Assembly: GCA_964463165.1 (NCBI GenBank)
Contig: CAYXBK010000005.1
Span: 62,001 to 126,000 of the forward strand
Source: UBA7236 sp964463165
GTDB lineage: Bacteria; Bacteroidota; Bacteroidia; Chitinophagales; BACL12
Reading direction: 5' to 3'
Length of the DNA: 64,000 nucleotides
Both the position numbers and the translations under genes were made by a program. Shown here piece after piece: positions 25,904 through 34,836 of the stretch. Under the pieces are notes generated by a model. The model did not search any database, was not told the DNA's origin, and worked only from the letters and a program-made list of their open reading frames with translations. Each line of letters opens with the position of its first letter. Position 1 is the first letter of the stretch.

Positions 25904-27667
25904 ATGAAACGTGTAATATTTATTGTTTTCGTTTTACCACTTTCCCTTTTTTCACAAGTCACATTGGACTGGCTTGATTTTACTAGTGGTGTTTCAATTG
26001 CAACTGATGCATTTGATAATGTTTATACGATAACCTGGGATTATAATCCAGCCGGCGATATTTATATCAATAAATGGGATGCGGATGGAAATTTTCAGTG
26101 GATCACTTCTTACAACAATACAGATAATACCCGGCACGAAGTTGCAACCTGGGTTGAGACGGATAATGAGAATAACATAATTGTTACCGGTACGATCCGG
26201 TCCGGTTTTGCATCACCTGTAAATGCCGCGAGTGTAATTATGAAATTCGATCCGGATGGTAATTTATTATGGCGGAATGTATTTGAATCTTCGTTCGACG
26301 GATCATCTACAAGAAAATGTCTGATTGGTGCAGATAATTCAATTTATGTTTTGGGAATGGGTACAGGGCCTGCAGGTTATGTAACAAAAGTGAAAAAATT
26401 TACATCAGCCGGTGTTGCTGTCTGGTCGTACTATGACGGTGCAGGAATAGGTGCTGCGCAGAATTTCAAATTTACACCTGATAATAAAATATTAATTTCC
26501 GGAAGAGGAACAATCGGAAGTGTAAACGGCTATGCAAAAATAGATCTGGATGGAAATGAAATATGGAATTATCCCGCCGTTTTCAGTTTAACAATCGGAG
26601 ATGCTGCAGGCGATAATTTTGGAAATACATATTTGATCAATAATGATTATGCAGGCGGAAGCGGAGGAAGTATTTTAACAAAGCTCTCTCCAACGGGCGC
26701 ATTTATTTTTGATGACCTCAATTCAATTGCTGCGACAAAAGTTGAAGTAGGCACTGATAATTATCCGGTAATTGCCGGGTTTCCAAATACCGGATCATTC
26801 GGACTTGCATTTATTAAATATGATATGGCTGGTACTATTTTATGGGAGAATTCAGACGCCGATGGCCCTGATTACAATTTACTGTTACATGCGATGATGA
26901 AATTAGATCCTGCAAACAATGCATATTTCGCTGCAGGTACTTTATTTGAAATGGCAGTTTGCAAAGTAAATGCAGATGGTACAAGCGGATGGTTGGCACA
27001 TTGTTCAGGCGGATATGCAAATGCATTTACTTTTGGTAATGACTATAGTATTTATGTTACCGGAGGAAGTGTTGCTCATTTTACACAAGCGCCGATTATA
27101 ACCTGCGATGCGCCGACAGGATTATTTACAAATAATATCAGCATAAATAAAGCGAGAGTGAACTGGACTCCTGAACCTGGTGCAATGCAATATGAAGTCT
27201 GGTATAAAAAAGTTACTGCCGCAGGATGGAAGAAAAAATTTGTTCCTGGTGTAAATAATAAATTGAATTTAAAAAACCTGTCATGCAATACAAATTATGT
27301 ATGGAAGATCAGAACAATTTGTGATACTGCCGGCGTTGATCTGATGTCGGGTTTTTCATCTGATCAATTCTTCACCACACTTACCTGCCGTGAAGAAAAT
27401 GATGCACCGGAAGATAACAGGCCGGATGCAATCACAGTTTATCCGAATCCGGCTGTTGATCAATTTACAATTCTGATTCCCGAAATGGATCAGGTACATC
27501 TACAAATATCCGACATGAATGGAAAGATCATGTATCAATCGGATATTCAAACAAACGGCATTTCTAGAGAAACTATTTCAACAACAAACTGGCCTGTGGG
27601 AATTTATACTGTGATTATTTCCAATGCTGATATATTTTGTTCGGAAAAAATTATGATCATTAAATGA
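25904..27667 (+). CDS. Secreted beta-propeller/FN3 protein with type A T9SS sorting domain (copy 2)
   Basis: 587 aa from the ATG at 25904; a TTG nine codons upstream lies inside the previous gene's end. Same architecture as copy 1: signal peptide (MKRVIFIVFVLPLSLFSQ), propeller repeats (KFDPDGNLLWRNV, KIDLDGNEIWNY, KVNADGTSGWLAH), FN3 domain about 385-485, sorting domain about 505-587 (ITVYPNPAVDQFTILI). The FN3 part is far closer to copy 1 than the propeller is. The pair is probably one transcript. Confidence 0.87.
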   Translation: MKRVIFIVFVLPLSLFSQVTLDWLDFTSGVSIATDAFDNVYTITWDYNPAGDIYINKWDADGNFQWITSYNNTDNTRHEVATWVETDNENNIIVTGTIRSGFASPVNAASVIMKFDPDGNLLWRNVFESSFDGSSTRKCLIGADNSIYVLGMGTGPAGYVTKVKKFTSAGVAVWSYYDGAGIGAAQNFKFTPDNKILISGRGTIGSVNGYAKIDLDGNEIWNYPAVFSLTIGDAAGDNFGNTYLINNDYAGGSGGSILTKLSPTGAFIFDDLNSIAATKVEVGTDNYPVIAGFPNTGSFGLAFIKYDMAGTILWENSDADGPDYNLLLHAMMKLDPANNAYFAAGTLFEMAVCKVNADGTSGWLAHCSGGYANAFTFGNDYSIYVTGGSVAHFTQAPIITCDAPTGLFTNNISINKARVNWTPEPGAMQYEVWYKKVTAAGWKKKFVPGVNNKLNLKNLSCNTNYVWKIRTICDTAGVDLMSGFSSDQFFTTLTCREENDAPEDNRPDAITVYPNPAVDQFTILIPEMDQVHLQISDMNGKIMYQSDIQTNGISRETISTTNWPVGIYTVIISNADIFCSEKIMIIK

Positions 27668-27714
27668 TCTATTAAAAAATGTTTACTTAAATGGGGATAC
27701 GAAAGTGTTCCCAT

Positions 27715-28482
27715 TTATTTTTTGAGAAATCCGAGAACGGCATCAAATAATTTTGCGGGCTCATCTGCATGCACCCAATGACCTGCCTGTTCGATCGTAA
27801 ACAGTTTTGCGTTGGGGAATACATCCTGAATCGCTTCCCAGTCTGCATCCAAAATATATTCTGACCTTGCGCCACGAATAAACAATGTGGGTTTATCAAA
27901 CTTTCCTGAAACATATACAGGTGCAAGAATTTCCGATTCAAAATTATTGGTAAGGGCATCAGGATTGAATTTCCAGTGATACGTTCCGTCGGGTTCACGG
28001 GTTAAATTTTTTAAAATGAATAATCGTGTTCCTTCGGTTTCGATAAACTCCATCAGCATTTTTTCCGCATCATTTCTTGAATGCACTTTTCCAAGATCAA
28101 CCGTATGGATCGCATCGAACACATGATCGTGGCCGCTTGGATATCTTTTAATACCCATATCCACAACAATTAATTTCTCCACCATTTCAGGATAATTCAA
28201 TGCGAATTGCATAGCTGTTTTGCCGCCCATCGAATGACCCAGTAAAAAGGCGCTGGAAATATTCTGCTGTTCCATGAATTCTTTCAGATCATCAGCCATT
28301 AACTGATACGAATGTTCCGCGGTATGCGGTGATTTACCATGATTGCGCTGATCTACAAGGTATACCGTAAAATATGCCTCTAATTGCCTACCCAGTGTTT
28401 TCCAATTATCGAGCATACCGAATAAACCGTGGAGTACTATTAATGATGGTCCGGAACCGGATTTGAGGTAGTTGAGATGCAT
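27715..28482 (-). CDS. Alpha/beta hydrolase (YbfF-like esterase)
   Basis: 255 aa, no signal peptide. Oxyanion region LHGLFGMLDNW, then VDQRNHGKSP, the nucleophile elbow GHSMGGKTAMQFA with the catalytic Ser, the acid region LFIRGARSEYI, and the His in QAGHWVHAD. This is the acyl-CoA/ester hydrolase group that includes E. coli YbfF. The natural substrate is not deducible. Unlike the hydrolase at 385-1251, the triad looks complete. It lies next to the repeat-bounded cassette at 28498-29050. Confidence 0.88.
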   Translation of the reverse strand: MHLNYLKSGSGPSLIVLHGLFGMLDNWKTLGRQLEAYFTVYLVDQRNHGKSPHTAEHSYQLMADDLKEFMEQQNISSAFLLGHSMGGKTAMQFALNYPEMVEKLIVVDMGIKRYPSGHDHVFDAIHTVDLGKVHSRNDAEKMLMEFIETEGTRLFILKNLTREPDGTYHWKFNPDALTNNFESEILAPVYVSGKFDKPTLFIRGARSEYILDADWEAIQDVFPNAKLFTIEQAGHWVHADEPAKLFDAVLGFLKK

Positions 28483-28497
28483 AAATCAAATTCTTTA

Positions 28498-28543
28498 AAG
28501 TAAGAAGGCAGAAGTTAGAAGTTAGAAATCGTCAACGCTTAGC
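28498..28543 (-). repeat. Left inverted arm with heptamers AACTTCT, AACTTCT, GCCTTCT
   Basis: On the minus strand the outer part reads AACTTCT AACTTCT GCCTTCT TACTT; the inner end is GCTAAGCGT, identical to the inner end of the right arm in inverted orientation. Confidence 0.75.
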
Positions 28544-28564
28544 TTTTGCCGGTCATAATTTAAT

Positions 28565-28915
28565 TTAATATTCCAGTTTGTTTAAAGTGGTTACAAAAAT
28601 GGAAATTAATTCGTGGCCTTCCTGCTTCAATTGCAAAATTTTTTCATTTTCTATAATTCTCAGATCAATCAGACAGTTTAACCAAAAAAAGGACTCATCA
28701 GTTTCCTCCAGTGTAATTTTAATCTTGTTTGCAAAATCTCTTGTACTTTTTGCCCTTTGAGATGCCCGGTAATTAGCCGCCACACTAAAAGCACTTCGGA
28801 TGAGTTGAGAAATAAATTCTTTGTTTAAAGGGTCTGGTTTAATTTCCTTCAATAAAGAATAAACTCCATAAGCAAATCGCTTCGTACGATCTAACAGATC
28901 ATTTTCTCTTTTCAT
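28565..28915 (-). CDS. Four helix bundle protein (S23 / IVP family)
   Basis: 116 aa, cytoplasmic, helix-rich. Family marks: ENDLLDRTKRFAYGVYSLLKEI, then LIRSAFSVAANYRASQRAKSTRDFANKIKITLEETDESFFWLNCL, ending with a helix EGHELISIFVTTLNKLEY. Relatives are encoded inside intervening sequences of 23S rRNA genes and also stand alone; the Avd protein of diversity-generating retroelements has the same fold. Biochemical role is not established; nucleic-acid binding through the basic face is likely. Here the gene is enclosed by inverted heptamer arrays. No reverse transcriptase, template or rRNA is nearby. Confidence 0.92.
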   Translation of the reverse strand: MKRENDLLDRTKRFAYGVYSLLKEIKPDPLNKEFISQLIRSAFSVAANYRASQRAKSTRDFANKIKITLEETDESFFWLNCLIDLRIIENEKILQLKQEGHELISIFVTTLNKLEY

Positions 28916-28985
28916 ATATTAAGGGGTTAAATAGTTTTATTAAAAAATATTCACCCTAAATATAGAATAAAGCTTTATCATTATT

Positions 28986-29050
28986 GCTAAGCGTCCTATA
29001 TCTCGTGACGCTTTCTCACTTCTACCTTCTCACTTCTGCCTTCTCACTTC
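28986..29050 (+). repeat. Right inverted arm with heptamers CACTTCT ACCTTCT CACTTCT GCCTTCT CACTTC
   Basis: Inner end GCTAAGCGT at 28986-28994, then unique bases, then from 29017 four full heptamers and a partial fifth. The last bases form the end of the DUF58 coding region (stop at 29044-29046). Confidence 0.8.
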
Positions 29051-29979
29051 ATCTTCATCCTCTTCACCAAATATGGCAACAACACCTGTGAGAATTCCCG
29101 ATTAATATCTGCTTCTATAAAATCAATCTGATATTGTGCGCAGCGGAGTTTTAATTCTTTATTGAATTTATTTATTTGTTCTGTATAATGCTGCTTTACT
29201 TCATTGCTGCGGACTTTTACTTTCTCACCGGATTCCATATCAACGAAAATATACGGCTTATTATCGTATGCAAAATCCACTTCATGCTTTTTATCCACCA
29301 CATGAAATAAAATCACTTCATGTTTATTATGCTTCAAATGCTGTAATGCGGAAAACAAATCCTCGGTATTTTCATTTCCTTCAAACATATCGCTGAACAA
29401 CACCACGAGTGAGCGCCGATGCATATTTTCCGCGATCACATGTAAACATTTTGCTGCCCGGGTTGGCAAATTGCGGGAAGATTTCCCGATGAAATTTTCA
29501 AGTTGTGTCTGCAATAATTTATGATGTGTATTATTGGATGCTGCTTTTGTATGCAACAAAATTTCATCTGCAAAAAGCGAAAGCCCTGCTGCATCTCTTT
29601 GCATTTTGAGTAAGTGAATCAGGGAAGAAGCACAAATTGCAGAAAAGATCAATTTATTTATATGCAGCCCTTTTGCATTTTTATCGGGCTCCGGAAAATA
29701 CATGCTTGATGATGCATCGATCACGATCTGGCAGCGCAAATTTGTTTCTTCTTCATATTTTTTGGAATACAGCCTGTCGGTCCTGCCGAAAACTTTCCAA
29801 TCGATATGCCTGGTTGCTTCTCCCGGATTATATATTCTGTGTTCTGCAAATTCAACAGAAAAACCGTGAAATGGTGATTTATGCAATCCGAGAATAAATC
29901 CTTCCACCACCTGTTTTGCAAGCAGTTCCAGATTTTCCACCTGGCGAAGGTCTTTAATGGATAAAAGCTGAGATGTCAT
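29044..29979 (-). CDS. DUF58 domain-containing protein
   Basis: 311 aa, no membrane segment. The N-terminal LAKQVVEGFILGLHKSPFHGFSVEFAEHRIYNPGEATRHIDWKVFGRTDRLYSKKYEEET is the DUF58 signature (R-x-Y-x-x-G-D/E-x-x-R-x-I-D-W). It is followed by a VWA-like fold, IVIDASSSMYF, close to the MIDAS D-x-S-x-S motif. Such proteins usually sit with MoxR ATPase and BatA/BatB genes; none is nearby, so this copy is isolated. Its last codons overlap the heptamer arm on the downstream side. Confidence 0.88.
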   Translation of the reverse strand: MTSQLLSIKDLRQVENLELLAKQVVEGFILGLHKSPFHGFSVEFAEHRIYNPGEATRHIDWKVFGRTDRLYSKKYEEETNLRCQIVIDASSSMYFPEPDKNAKGLHINKLIFSAICASSLIHLLKMQRDAAGLSLFADEILLHTKAASNNTHHKLLQTQLENFIGKSSRNLPTRAAKCLHVIAENMHRRSLVVLFSDMFEGNENTEDLFSALQHLKHNKHEVILFHVVDKKHEVDFAYDNKPYIFVDMESGEKVKVRSNEVKQHYTEQINKFNKELKLRCAQYQIDFIEADINREFSQVLLPYLVKRMKMK

Positions 29980-30030
29980 GCAGGAATATAATGTTGTGGA
30001 TGCGGTGAAATTAAAGCTACAAATTAAAAT

Positions 30031-30070
30031 GAAAAAAGCCTCTGATCAAACGAAAAGAGGCTTTTAAAAA
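30031..30070 (-). terminator. Terminator of trxA
   Basis: 10-bp stem AAAAGCCTCT (30034-30043) with AGAGGCTTTT (30056-30065), 12-nt loop; on the minus strand it is followed by six T. Confidence 0.85.
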
Positions 30071-30088
30071 TTATTGATTTAACAAATC

Positions 30089-30406
30089 TTATAAATACTG
30101 TTTCACTTTTGCATCCAAAACACTTTTTGGAACGGCACCTACCTGCTTGTCTACCACCTGGCCATTTTTAATAAATAAAATGGTCGGGATATTGCGAATA
30201 CCATACATCATGGATATTTCTGCATTATGGTCAACATTCACTTTGCCGACATTCACTTTACCATCGTAATCTTTGGCAAGTTCTTCTATGATCGGACCCA
30301 CGATACGGCAAGGACCGCACCATTCTGCCCAGAAATCAATTACCGACAATTTGTTGCTGTCAAGCACTGTTTGCTTGAAGTTCGCATCTGTAAATTCTAA
30401 TGCCAT
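30089..30406 (-). CDS. trxA: Thioredoxin
   Basis: 105 aa, the normal thioredoxin length, no signal peptide. Active site WAEWCGPCR at about residues 26-34, cis-Pro region GIRNIPTILFIKNG, and the central Asp in VIDFWAEWC. It reduces disulfides of cytoplasmic proteins, itself reduced by thioredoxin reductase. A good terminator follows. Preceded by dnaE on the same strand after 117 bp without a clear promoter motif. Confidence 0.96.
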   Translation of the reverse strand: MALEFTDANFKQTVLDSNKLSVIDFWAEWCGPCRIVGPIIEELAKDYDGKVNVGKVNVDHNAEISMMYGIRNIPTILFIKNGQVVDKQVGAVPKSVLDAKVKQYL

Positions 30407-30523
30407 AGTTGTACTGAATTATTGTTTTTAGTTTTAAAATTTCAATTGTAATAATCCTAACAAAGGGAACAATTTTAAGTTCCAATATTCCTTTCCAAAC
30501 CCCTGAAAAGGCCGTCCACAAAT

Positions 30524-33500
30524 CTAATTATTCACTTTCAAACTTACCTCACCAAGTTTCCCCAGTTTTGCCAACACTGTCTTGTCCAGTGCAATACAAC
30601 CGTTTACCGATCTGAAATTCACATCATAGTTTTCGCTGTCCTCATACACTTTAAGCTGGATCTGGTCTTTGCCGGGATGCGATTTCAGGACTTCATTCAT
30701 AGACTTCATAAATTCCTCACTCAGCGAGGAGAGCTGGATCTGCATCAAAACCTTCATCGATTTTTTGGACCGCATTTCGCTCAAAAGTTCCACATCACTC
30801 ACCCAAAACCTTTTCCGCTCGGGATCGTTTCTGTCTGTTTGGTAATTGCCCTTGATGTAGAGCACATATCCGGGCTGCTCCACATAATTCCTGAACTTGA
30901 GATAATTATTTTTATATAAACCCAATTCGATAGTTCCGGTGAAATCTTCGAAATTAAAAATGCAATATTTATCTCCCGCTTTGCTGATCTTCGTATCGGA
31001 GGTTGATACATAGCCCACAATTATAACATCCCCTTTGTCTGTAAATTTTTCGAGATCAGAAATGTTTGCAGTTTTAAATGCATCAGCTTCAATTTTATAA
31101 TCATCCAGCGGGTGGCCGCTTAAATAAATACCGATCACTTCAAATTCCTTTTTCAGTTTTTCAACCGTGTTCCATTCAGGCCATTCAGGGATTTTTGGTT
31201 CTGCAACTTCGTTATCTGCCGTATCACCGAATAATGAATTCTGCGATTGCATTACATTATCCGTAAAATTATTTCCGTATTTAATTGCACTTTCAATTAC
31301 ATTTTGTGTTTCATTTTTACCAAGTGCAAAATATTGCGAGCGGTTAAATCCGAAGCTGTCGAATGCACCTGCACAAACCAATGCTTCCAGTGTTTTTTTA
31401 TTTACGCTGCGCAGATTTACTCTTCTTGTTAATTCATGAATTGATTTAAATGGCCCGTTCTTTTTTCTTTCTGCTATCAATTCCACCACCGCTGCTTCAC
31501 CCACGCCTTTAATTGCGCTTAAACCGAATCGGATCTCTCCGTTTTTATTTACCGCGAATGTGAGCTCTGATTCATTTACATCGGGCGGTAAAACGGAAAT
31601 TCCCATGCGGCGGCATTCATCCATGAAGAAACTCACTTTATCAATATTTCCCTGGTTATGCGTAAGCACCGCACTCATATATTCCGCCGGATAATGTGCT
31701 TTTAAATAGGCAGTCTGGTAGGCAACAAATGCATAACAGGTTGAATGTGATTTATTAAATGCATATTGCGCAAATGCTTCCCAGTCGGTCCATATTTTCT
31801 CTACAACTTTAATATTGAATGCATTTTTTTCACAGCCTTCGAGGAATTTCGACTTCATTTTATCAAGAACATCTTTCTGCTTTTTACCCATTGCTTTGCG
31901 CAATACATCAGCCTCGCCTTTTGTAAATGCCCCGAGTTTTTGAGAAAGGAGCATCACCTGTTCCTGATACACGGTAACGCCGTAAGTTTCTTTTAAATAT
32001 TCTTCCATTTCAGGAAGGTCATAATTGATTTTTTCCCTGCCGTGTTTGCGTTTGATATAAGTAGGAATATATTCAAGCGGACCGGGGCGATACAATGCAT
32101 TCATCGCAATCAGGTCTTCGAATTTATCCGGTTTTAATTCCTTGAGATATTTCTGCATGCCGGGGCTTTCAAACTGGAATGTCCCGTTTGTTTCACCACG
32201 CTGATAGAGTTCAAATGTTTTCTTATCATCCAATGGAATTGTATCAATATCAATTTCCAGGTTGTGATTTTGTTTAATAAGAAATAATGCAGTTTTAATT
32301 ATTGACAAGGTGCGCAATCCAAGAAAGTCCATTTTTATTACGCCTGAACTTTCAATCACTTCACCTTCATATTGCGTTACATATAATTGCGAGTCTTTCG
32401 CAGTAGCGATCGGAATTAATTCGGTAAGATCCTGCGGTGCAATAATTAATCCTGCCGCATGTACGCCTGTATTTCGCACTGATCCTTCCAGCACCAATGC
32501 TTCTTTTAAAATTTTACTGCGCACATCTTTTTCATCCGACATGATCTTGCGCAATGTTTTGGCATTTTCCATTTCATCGGCAGAAAGATTTTCTTTATCT
32601 GTCAAACTATTTTCACCTGTAAGCGGTGCGAGCACAAGTCGGTTCAATGAAATACCCGGACGTTCAGGAACCAGTTTCGACAATGCATTGCTGTCGTTGA
32701 TTGCAAGGTCCATTACACGGGCAACATCTTTGATACTTGTTTTTGCCGCCATGGTGCCGTAGGTAATTAATTGCGCAACCTGGTTCTTGCCGTATTTTTC
32801 AACAACATAATCAATTACTTTTTGGCGGCCTTCATCATCAAAATCCGTATCAATATCCGGCATTGATTTCCTGTCGGGATTTAAAAAGCGCTCGAAAAGC
32901 AAATTGTATTTGATCGGATCGATATTCGTAATTGCAATACAGTAAGCTACAACGGAGCCGGCCGCAGAGCCGCGTCCGGGGCCTACAAAAACATTCAATT
33001 TTCTTCCCGCGGCAATGAAATCCATCACAATTAAAAAATAGCCGGCGAAGCCCATTGTCTTAATTGTGAAGAGTTCAAAATTCAATCGCTCTTCAATTTC
33101 AATGGTGATTTCGGAATAGCGCTTTTTCGCACCTTCAAAAGTGAGGTGTTTTAAATACTCCCATTGATTTAATGTATCGTCTTTATGAATTTTGAATTCT
33201 TCAGGCACAGGGAAATTCGGCAATAAAATATCACGCTTTAAATCAAGCAGTTGAATTTTATCTACAATTTCATTTGTATTGTCGATTGATTCAGGAACAT
33301 CCTGAAATAAACCAGCCATTTCTTTTTGGGACTTGAAATAAAACTGATCGTTGTAAAAAGCAAATCGTTTTCCTTTTACGATCATATCATCATCGCCGAA
33401 ATCTTTCATTTTCGGGGTTGCCTGCTTTTCACCGGTATTGATGCAAAGCAAAATATCATGTGCATTGGCATCTGTTTGATCCACATAATGTGCATCATTC

Positions 33501-34132
33501 GTTGCAATTACTTTTACATTATATTTTTTTGCGAATTGCAGCAATATATCATTCACATAAATCTGATCAGGAATATCGTGACGCTGTAATTCGATATAAT
33601 AATCTTCACCAAATAAATTATGCCACCACTGAAAAACTTTTTCCGCTTCTTCTTTTCCCTTTTTCATAATTGCCCGCGGTACTTCAGCAGCAAGACAACA
33701 GGTTGTTGCAATTAATCCTTCGTGATATTTCTCAATTAATTTTTTATCGATCCGCGGATATTTTCCATACATGCCCTCCATATATCCGAGCGAACACATT
33801 TTCACGAGGTTTTTATAGCCCGTTTCATTTTTTGCAAGCAATACCTGGTGGTAGCGGATATCTTTTTCCTCCCTTGTAAATGTTTTGCGCTCCATATTCT
33901 CCACCACATAAAATTCACAGCCAACGATCGGTTTCACTTTCGGCTTGCCGTCCTCCCCCTTATGCTTATACGCTTCGGCAACAAACTGAAATACACCAAA
34001 CATGTTTCCATGATCGGTGATGGCGATGGCGGGCATTTCATCAGCAACGGCTTTTTTATACAACCGGCTGATATCGCTCGCCCCATCGAGCAGGGAAAAC
34101 ATGGTATGATTATGTAAATGGCTGAATTTCAT
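30524..34132 (-). CDS. dnaE: DNA polymerase III subunit alpha
   Basis: 1202 aa. PHP domain at 1-280 (SHLHNHTMFSLLDGASDISRLY, AITDHGNMFG, ATNDAHYV), polymerase core with the catalytic aspartates in PDIDTDFDDEGRQKVIDYV and the FVGPGRGSAAGSVVAYCI block, the HIGH-like NALYRPGPLEYIP, a helix-hairpin-helix region (FGLSAIKGVGEAAVVELIAERKKNGPF), an OB fold (DVIIVGYVSTSDTKISKAGDKYCIF) and a tau-binding tail. This is the replicative polymerase of DnaE1 type. Complete and unbroken. Confidence 0.97.
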   Translation of the reverse strand: MKFSHLHNHTMFSLLDGASDISRLYKKAVADEMPAIAITDHGNMFGVFQFVAEAYKHKGEDGKPKVKPIVGCEFYVVENMERKTFTREEKDIRYHQVLLAKNETGYKNLVKMCSLGYMEGMYGKYPRIDKKLIEKYHEGLIATTCCLAAEVPRAIMKKGKEEAEKVFQWWHNLFGEDYYIELQRHDIPDQIYVNDILLQFAKKYNVKVIATNDAHYVDQTDANAHDILLCINTGEKQATPKMKDFGDDDMIVKGKRFAFYNDQFYFKSQKEMAGLFQDVPESIDNTNEIVDKIQLLDLKRDILLPNFPVPEEFKIHKDDTLNQWEYLKHLTFEGAKKRYSEITIEIEERLNFELFTIKTMGFAGYFLIVMDFIAAGRKLNVFVGPGRGSAAGSVVAYCIAITNIDPIKYNLLFERFLNPDRKSMPDIDTDFDDEGRQKVIDYVVEKYGKNQVAQLITYGTMAAKTSIKDVARVMDLAINDSNALSKLVPERPGISLNRLVLAPLTGENSLTDKENLSADEMENAKTLRKIMSDEKDVRSKILKEALVLEGSVRNTGVHAAGLIIAPQDLTELIPIATAKDSQLYVTQYEGEVIESSGVIKMDFLGLRTLSIIKTALFLIKQNHNLEIDIDTIPLDDKKTFELYQRGETNGTFQFESPGMQKYLKELKPDKFEDLIAMNALYRPGPLEYIPTYIKRKHGREKINYDLPEMEEYLKETYGVTVYQEQVMLLSQKLGAFTKGEADVLRKAMGKKQKDVLDKMKSKFLEGCEKNAFNIKVVEKIWTDWEAFAQYAFNKSHSTCYAFVAYQTAYLKAHYPAEYMSAVLTHNQGNIDKVSFFMDECRRMGISVLPPDVNESELTFAVNKNGEIRFGLSAIKGVGEAAVVELIAERKKNGPFKSIHELTRRVNLRSVNKKTLEALVCAGAFDSFGFNRSQYFALGKNETQNVIESAIKYGNNFTDNVMQSQNSLFGDTADNEVAEPKIPEWPEWNTVEKLKKEFEVIGIYLSGHPLDDYKIEADAFKTANISDLEKFTDKGDVIIVGYVSTSDTKISKAGDKYCIFNFEDFTGTIELGLYKNNYLKFRNYVEQPGYVLYIKGNYQTDRNDPERKRFWVSDVELLSEMRSKKSMKVLMQIQLSSLSEEFMKSMNEVLKSHPGKDQIQLKVYEDSENYDVNFRSVNGCIALDKTVLAKLGKLGEVSLKVNN

Positions 34133-34422
34133 GTTGAATGAAGATCTCCGCTAATAATTTTGACGGGATGCTAAATTAGAAATAACTCACCCTTAAGATA
34201 ACTAAACCCGCTTTTTGTTTTCTACAAGATGTGAACAAATTCTCTGTTTGTTTTCCAACGACGGCATGTTGAGCGAATTTGAAGTGCGGGCTTGAACACC
34301 GGGCAGATATATGCGCCGGATCTAGTTACCCGGAAGATCTTCGGTTTCAGTATTTTTAATCGGACTGATCCCGCAAATGGATGCAATTCTCTATCTTAAC
34401 GCAAATTTTAAACAAACACGAA

Positions 34423-34761
34423 ATGGAATTATTAATTCATGTACATGCGGCATTTACAATTCACAACCGTTTGAATTCAAATTATTATGTCCGCTTATAC
34501 GACCGTGATTTTCTGACGGATGATTTTTTAGCGGAAGAAAAATTAAATGAAGATGGAATTGTGCATTTTACAATTAACCCGACATCTTACAGAACAATGG
34601 ATTCATTCAGAGAAAAACGCCCGGATTTTTATTTCACAATTATGAATGAAGGCAAAGAAATTTTCCGCACACCGGTTGCAGATAATATTGATTTAAAAAC
34701 AGAAACTGATTTTAATACAGAGGAAGGAATGGTGATTGATTTGGGGAGCTTTGTTGTTTGA
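34423..34761 (+). CDS. Small protein with transthyretin/C2-like beta fold, unknown function
   Basis: 112 aa from the ATG at 34423; an earlier in-frame ATG at 34381 adds 14 residues of no clear character. HVHAAFTIHNRLNSNYYVRLYDRDFLTDDFLAEEKLNEDGIVHFTINPTSYRTMDSF...DFYFTIMNEGKEIFRTP resembles transthyretin-like and C2-like modules that read V-x-Y-D-x-D-x-L-x-D-D-x-L-G with a Gly-turn and a Phe-rich strand. No signal peptide. Partner unknown. The spacer 34133-34422 before it shows no feature I can support. Confidence 0.6.
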   Translation: MELLIHVHAAFTIHNRLNSNYYVRLYDRDFLTDDFLAEEKLNEDGIVHFTINPTSYRTMDSFREKRPDFYFTIMNEGKEIFRTPVADNIDLKTETDFNTEEGMVIDLGSFVV

Positions 34762-34778
34762 AATTCATTCGATAGATA

Positions 34779-34835
34779 AACGGTTGAAACCGTTGATTCA
34801 CGTTCGATTCTTTTTCCCACGGTTGAAACCGTGGG
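34779..34835. repeat. Two REP-like palindromes (AACGGTT-GA-AACCGTT; CCCACGGTT-GA-AACCGTGGG)
   Basis: The first palindrome is 34779-34794 and the second 34816-34835; both have a 2-nt GA centre. The second stem is 9 bp. They lie between convergent genes, so they may act as terminators, but there is no T run. The core is shared with 3207-3222. Confidence 0.75.
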
Positions 34836-34836
34836 C

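Larger units (their letters stand above)
28498..29050. mobile_element. Candidate cassette: four-helix-bundle gene between inverted heptamer repeats
   Basis: The left arm (28498-28543) and the reverse complement of the right arm (28986-29050) align: AAGTxAGAAGGCAGAAGTxAGAAG, then after a 7-bp indel AGAAAxCGTC, then after a 14-bp indel ACGCTTAGC next to the inside. The outer parts are heptamer arrays (AACTTCT, GCCTTCT, CACTTCT, ACCTTCT). Inside is one gene, 28565-28915. The right arm runs into the stop codon of the DUF58 gene. This copies the layout of intervening sequences in 23S rRNA, but outside rRNA. No transposase is present. Mobility is inferred. Confidence 0.4.

Noticed and set aside
28565..28915. 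Accessory gene (Avd) of a diversity-generating retroelement
   Set aside because: No reverse transcriptase, template repeat or variable repeat is found within the window around it.
34133..34422. Possible small gene or riboswitch in the dnaE upstream gap
   Set aside because: No conserved structure, start with signal or motif could be supported.
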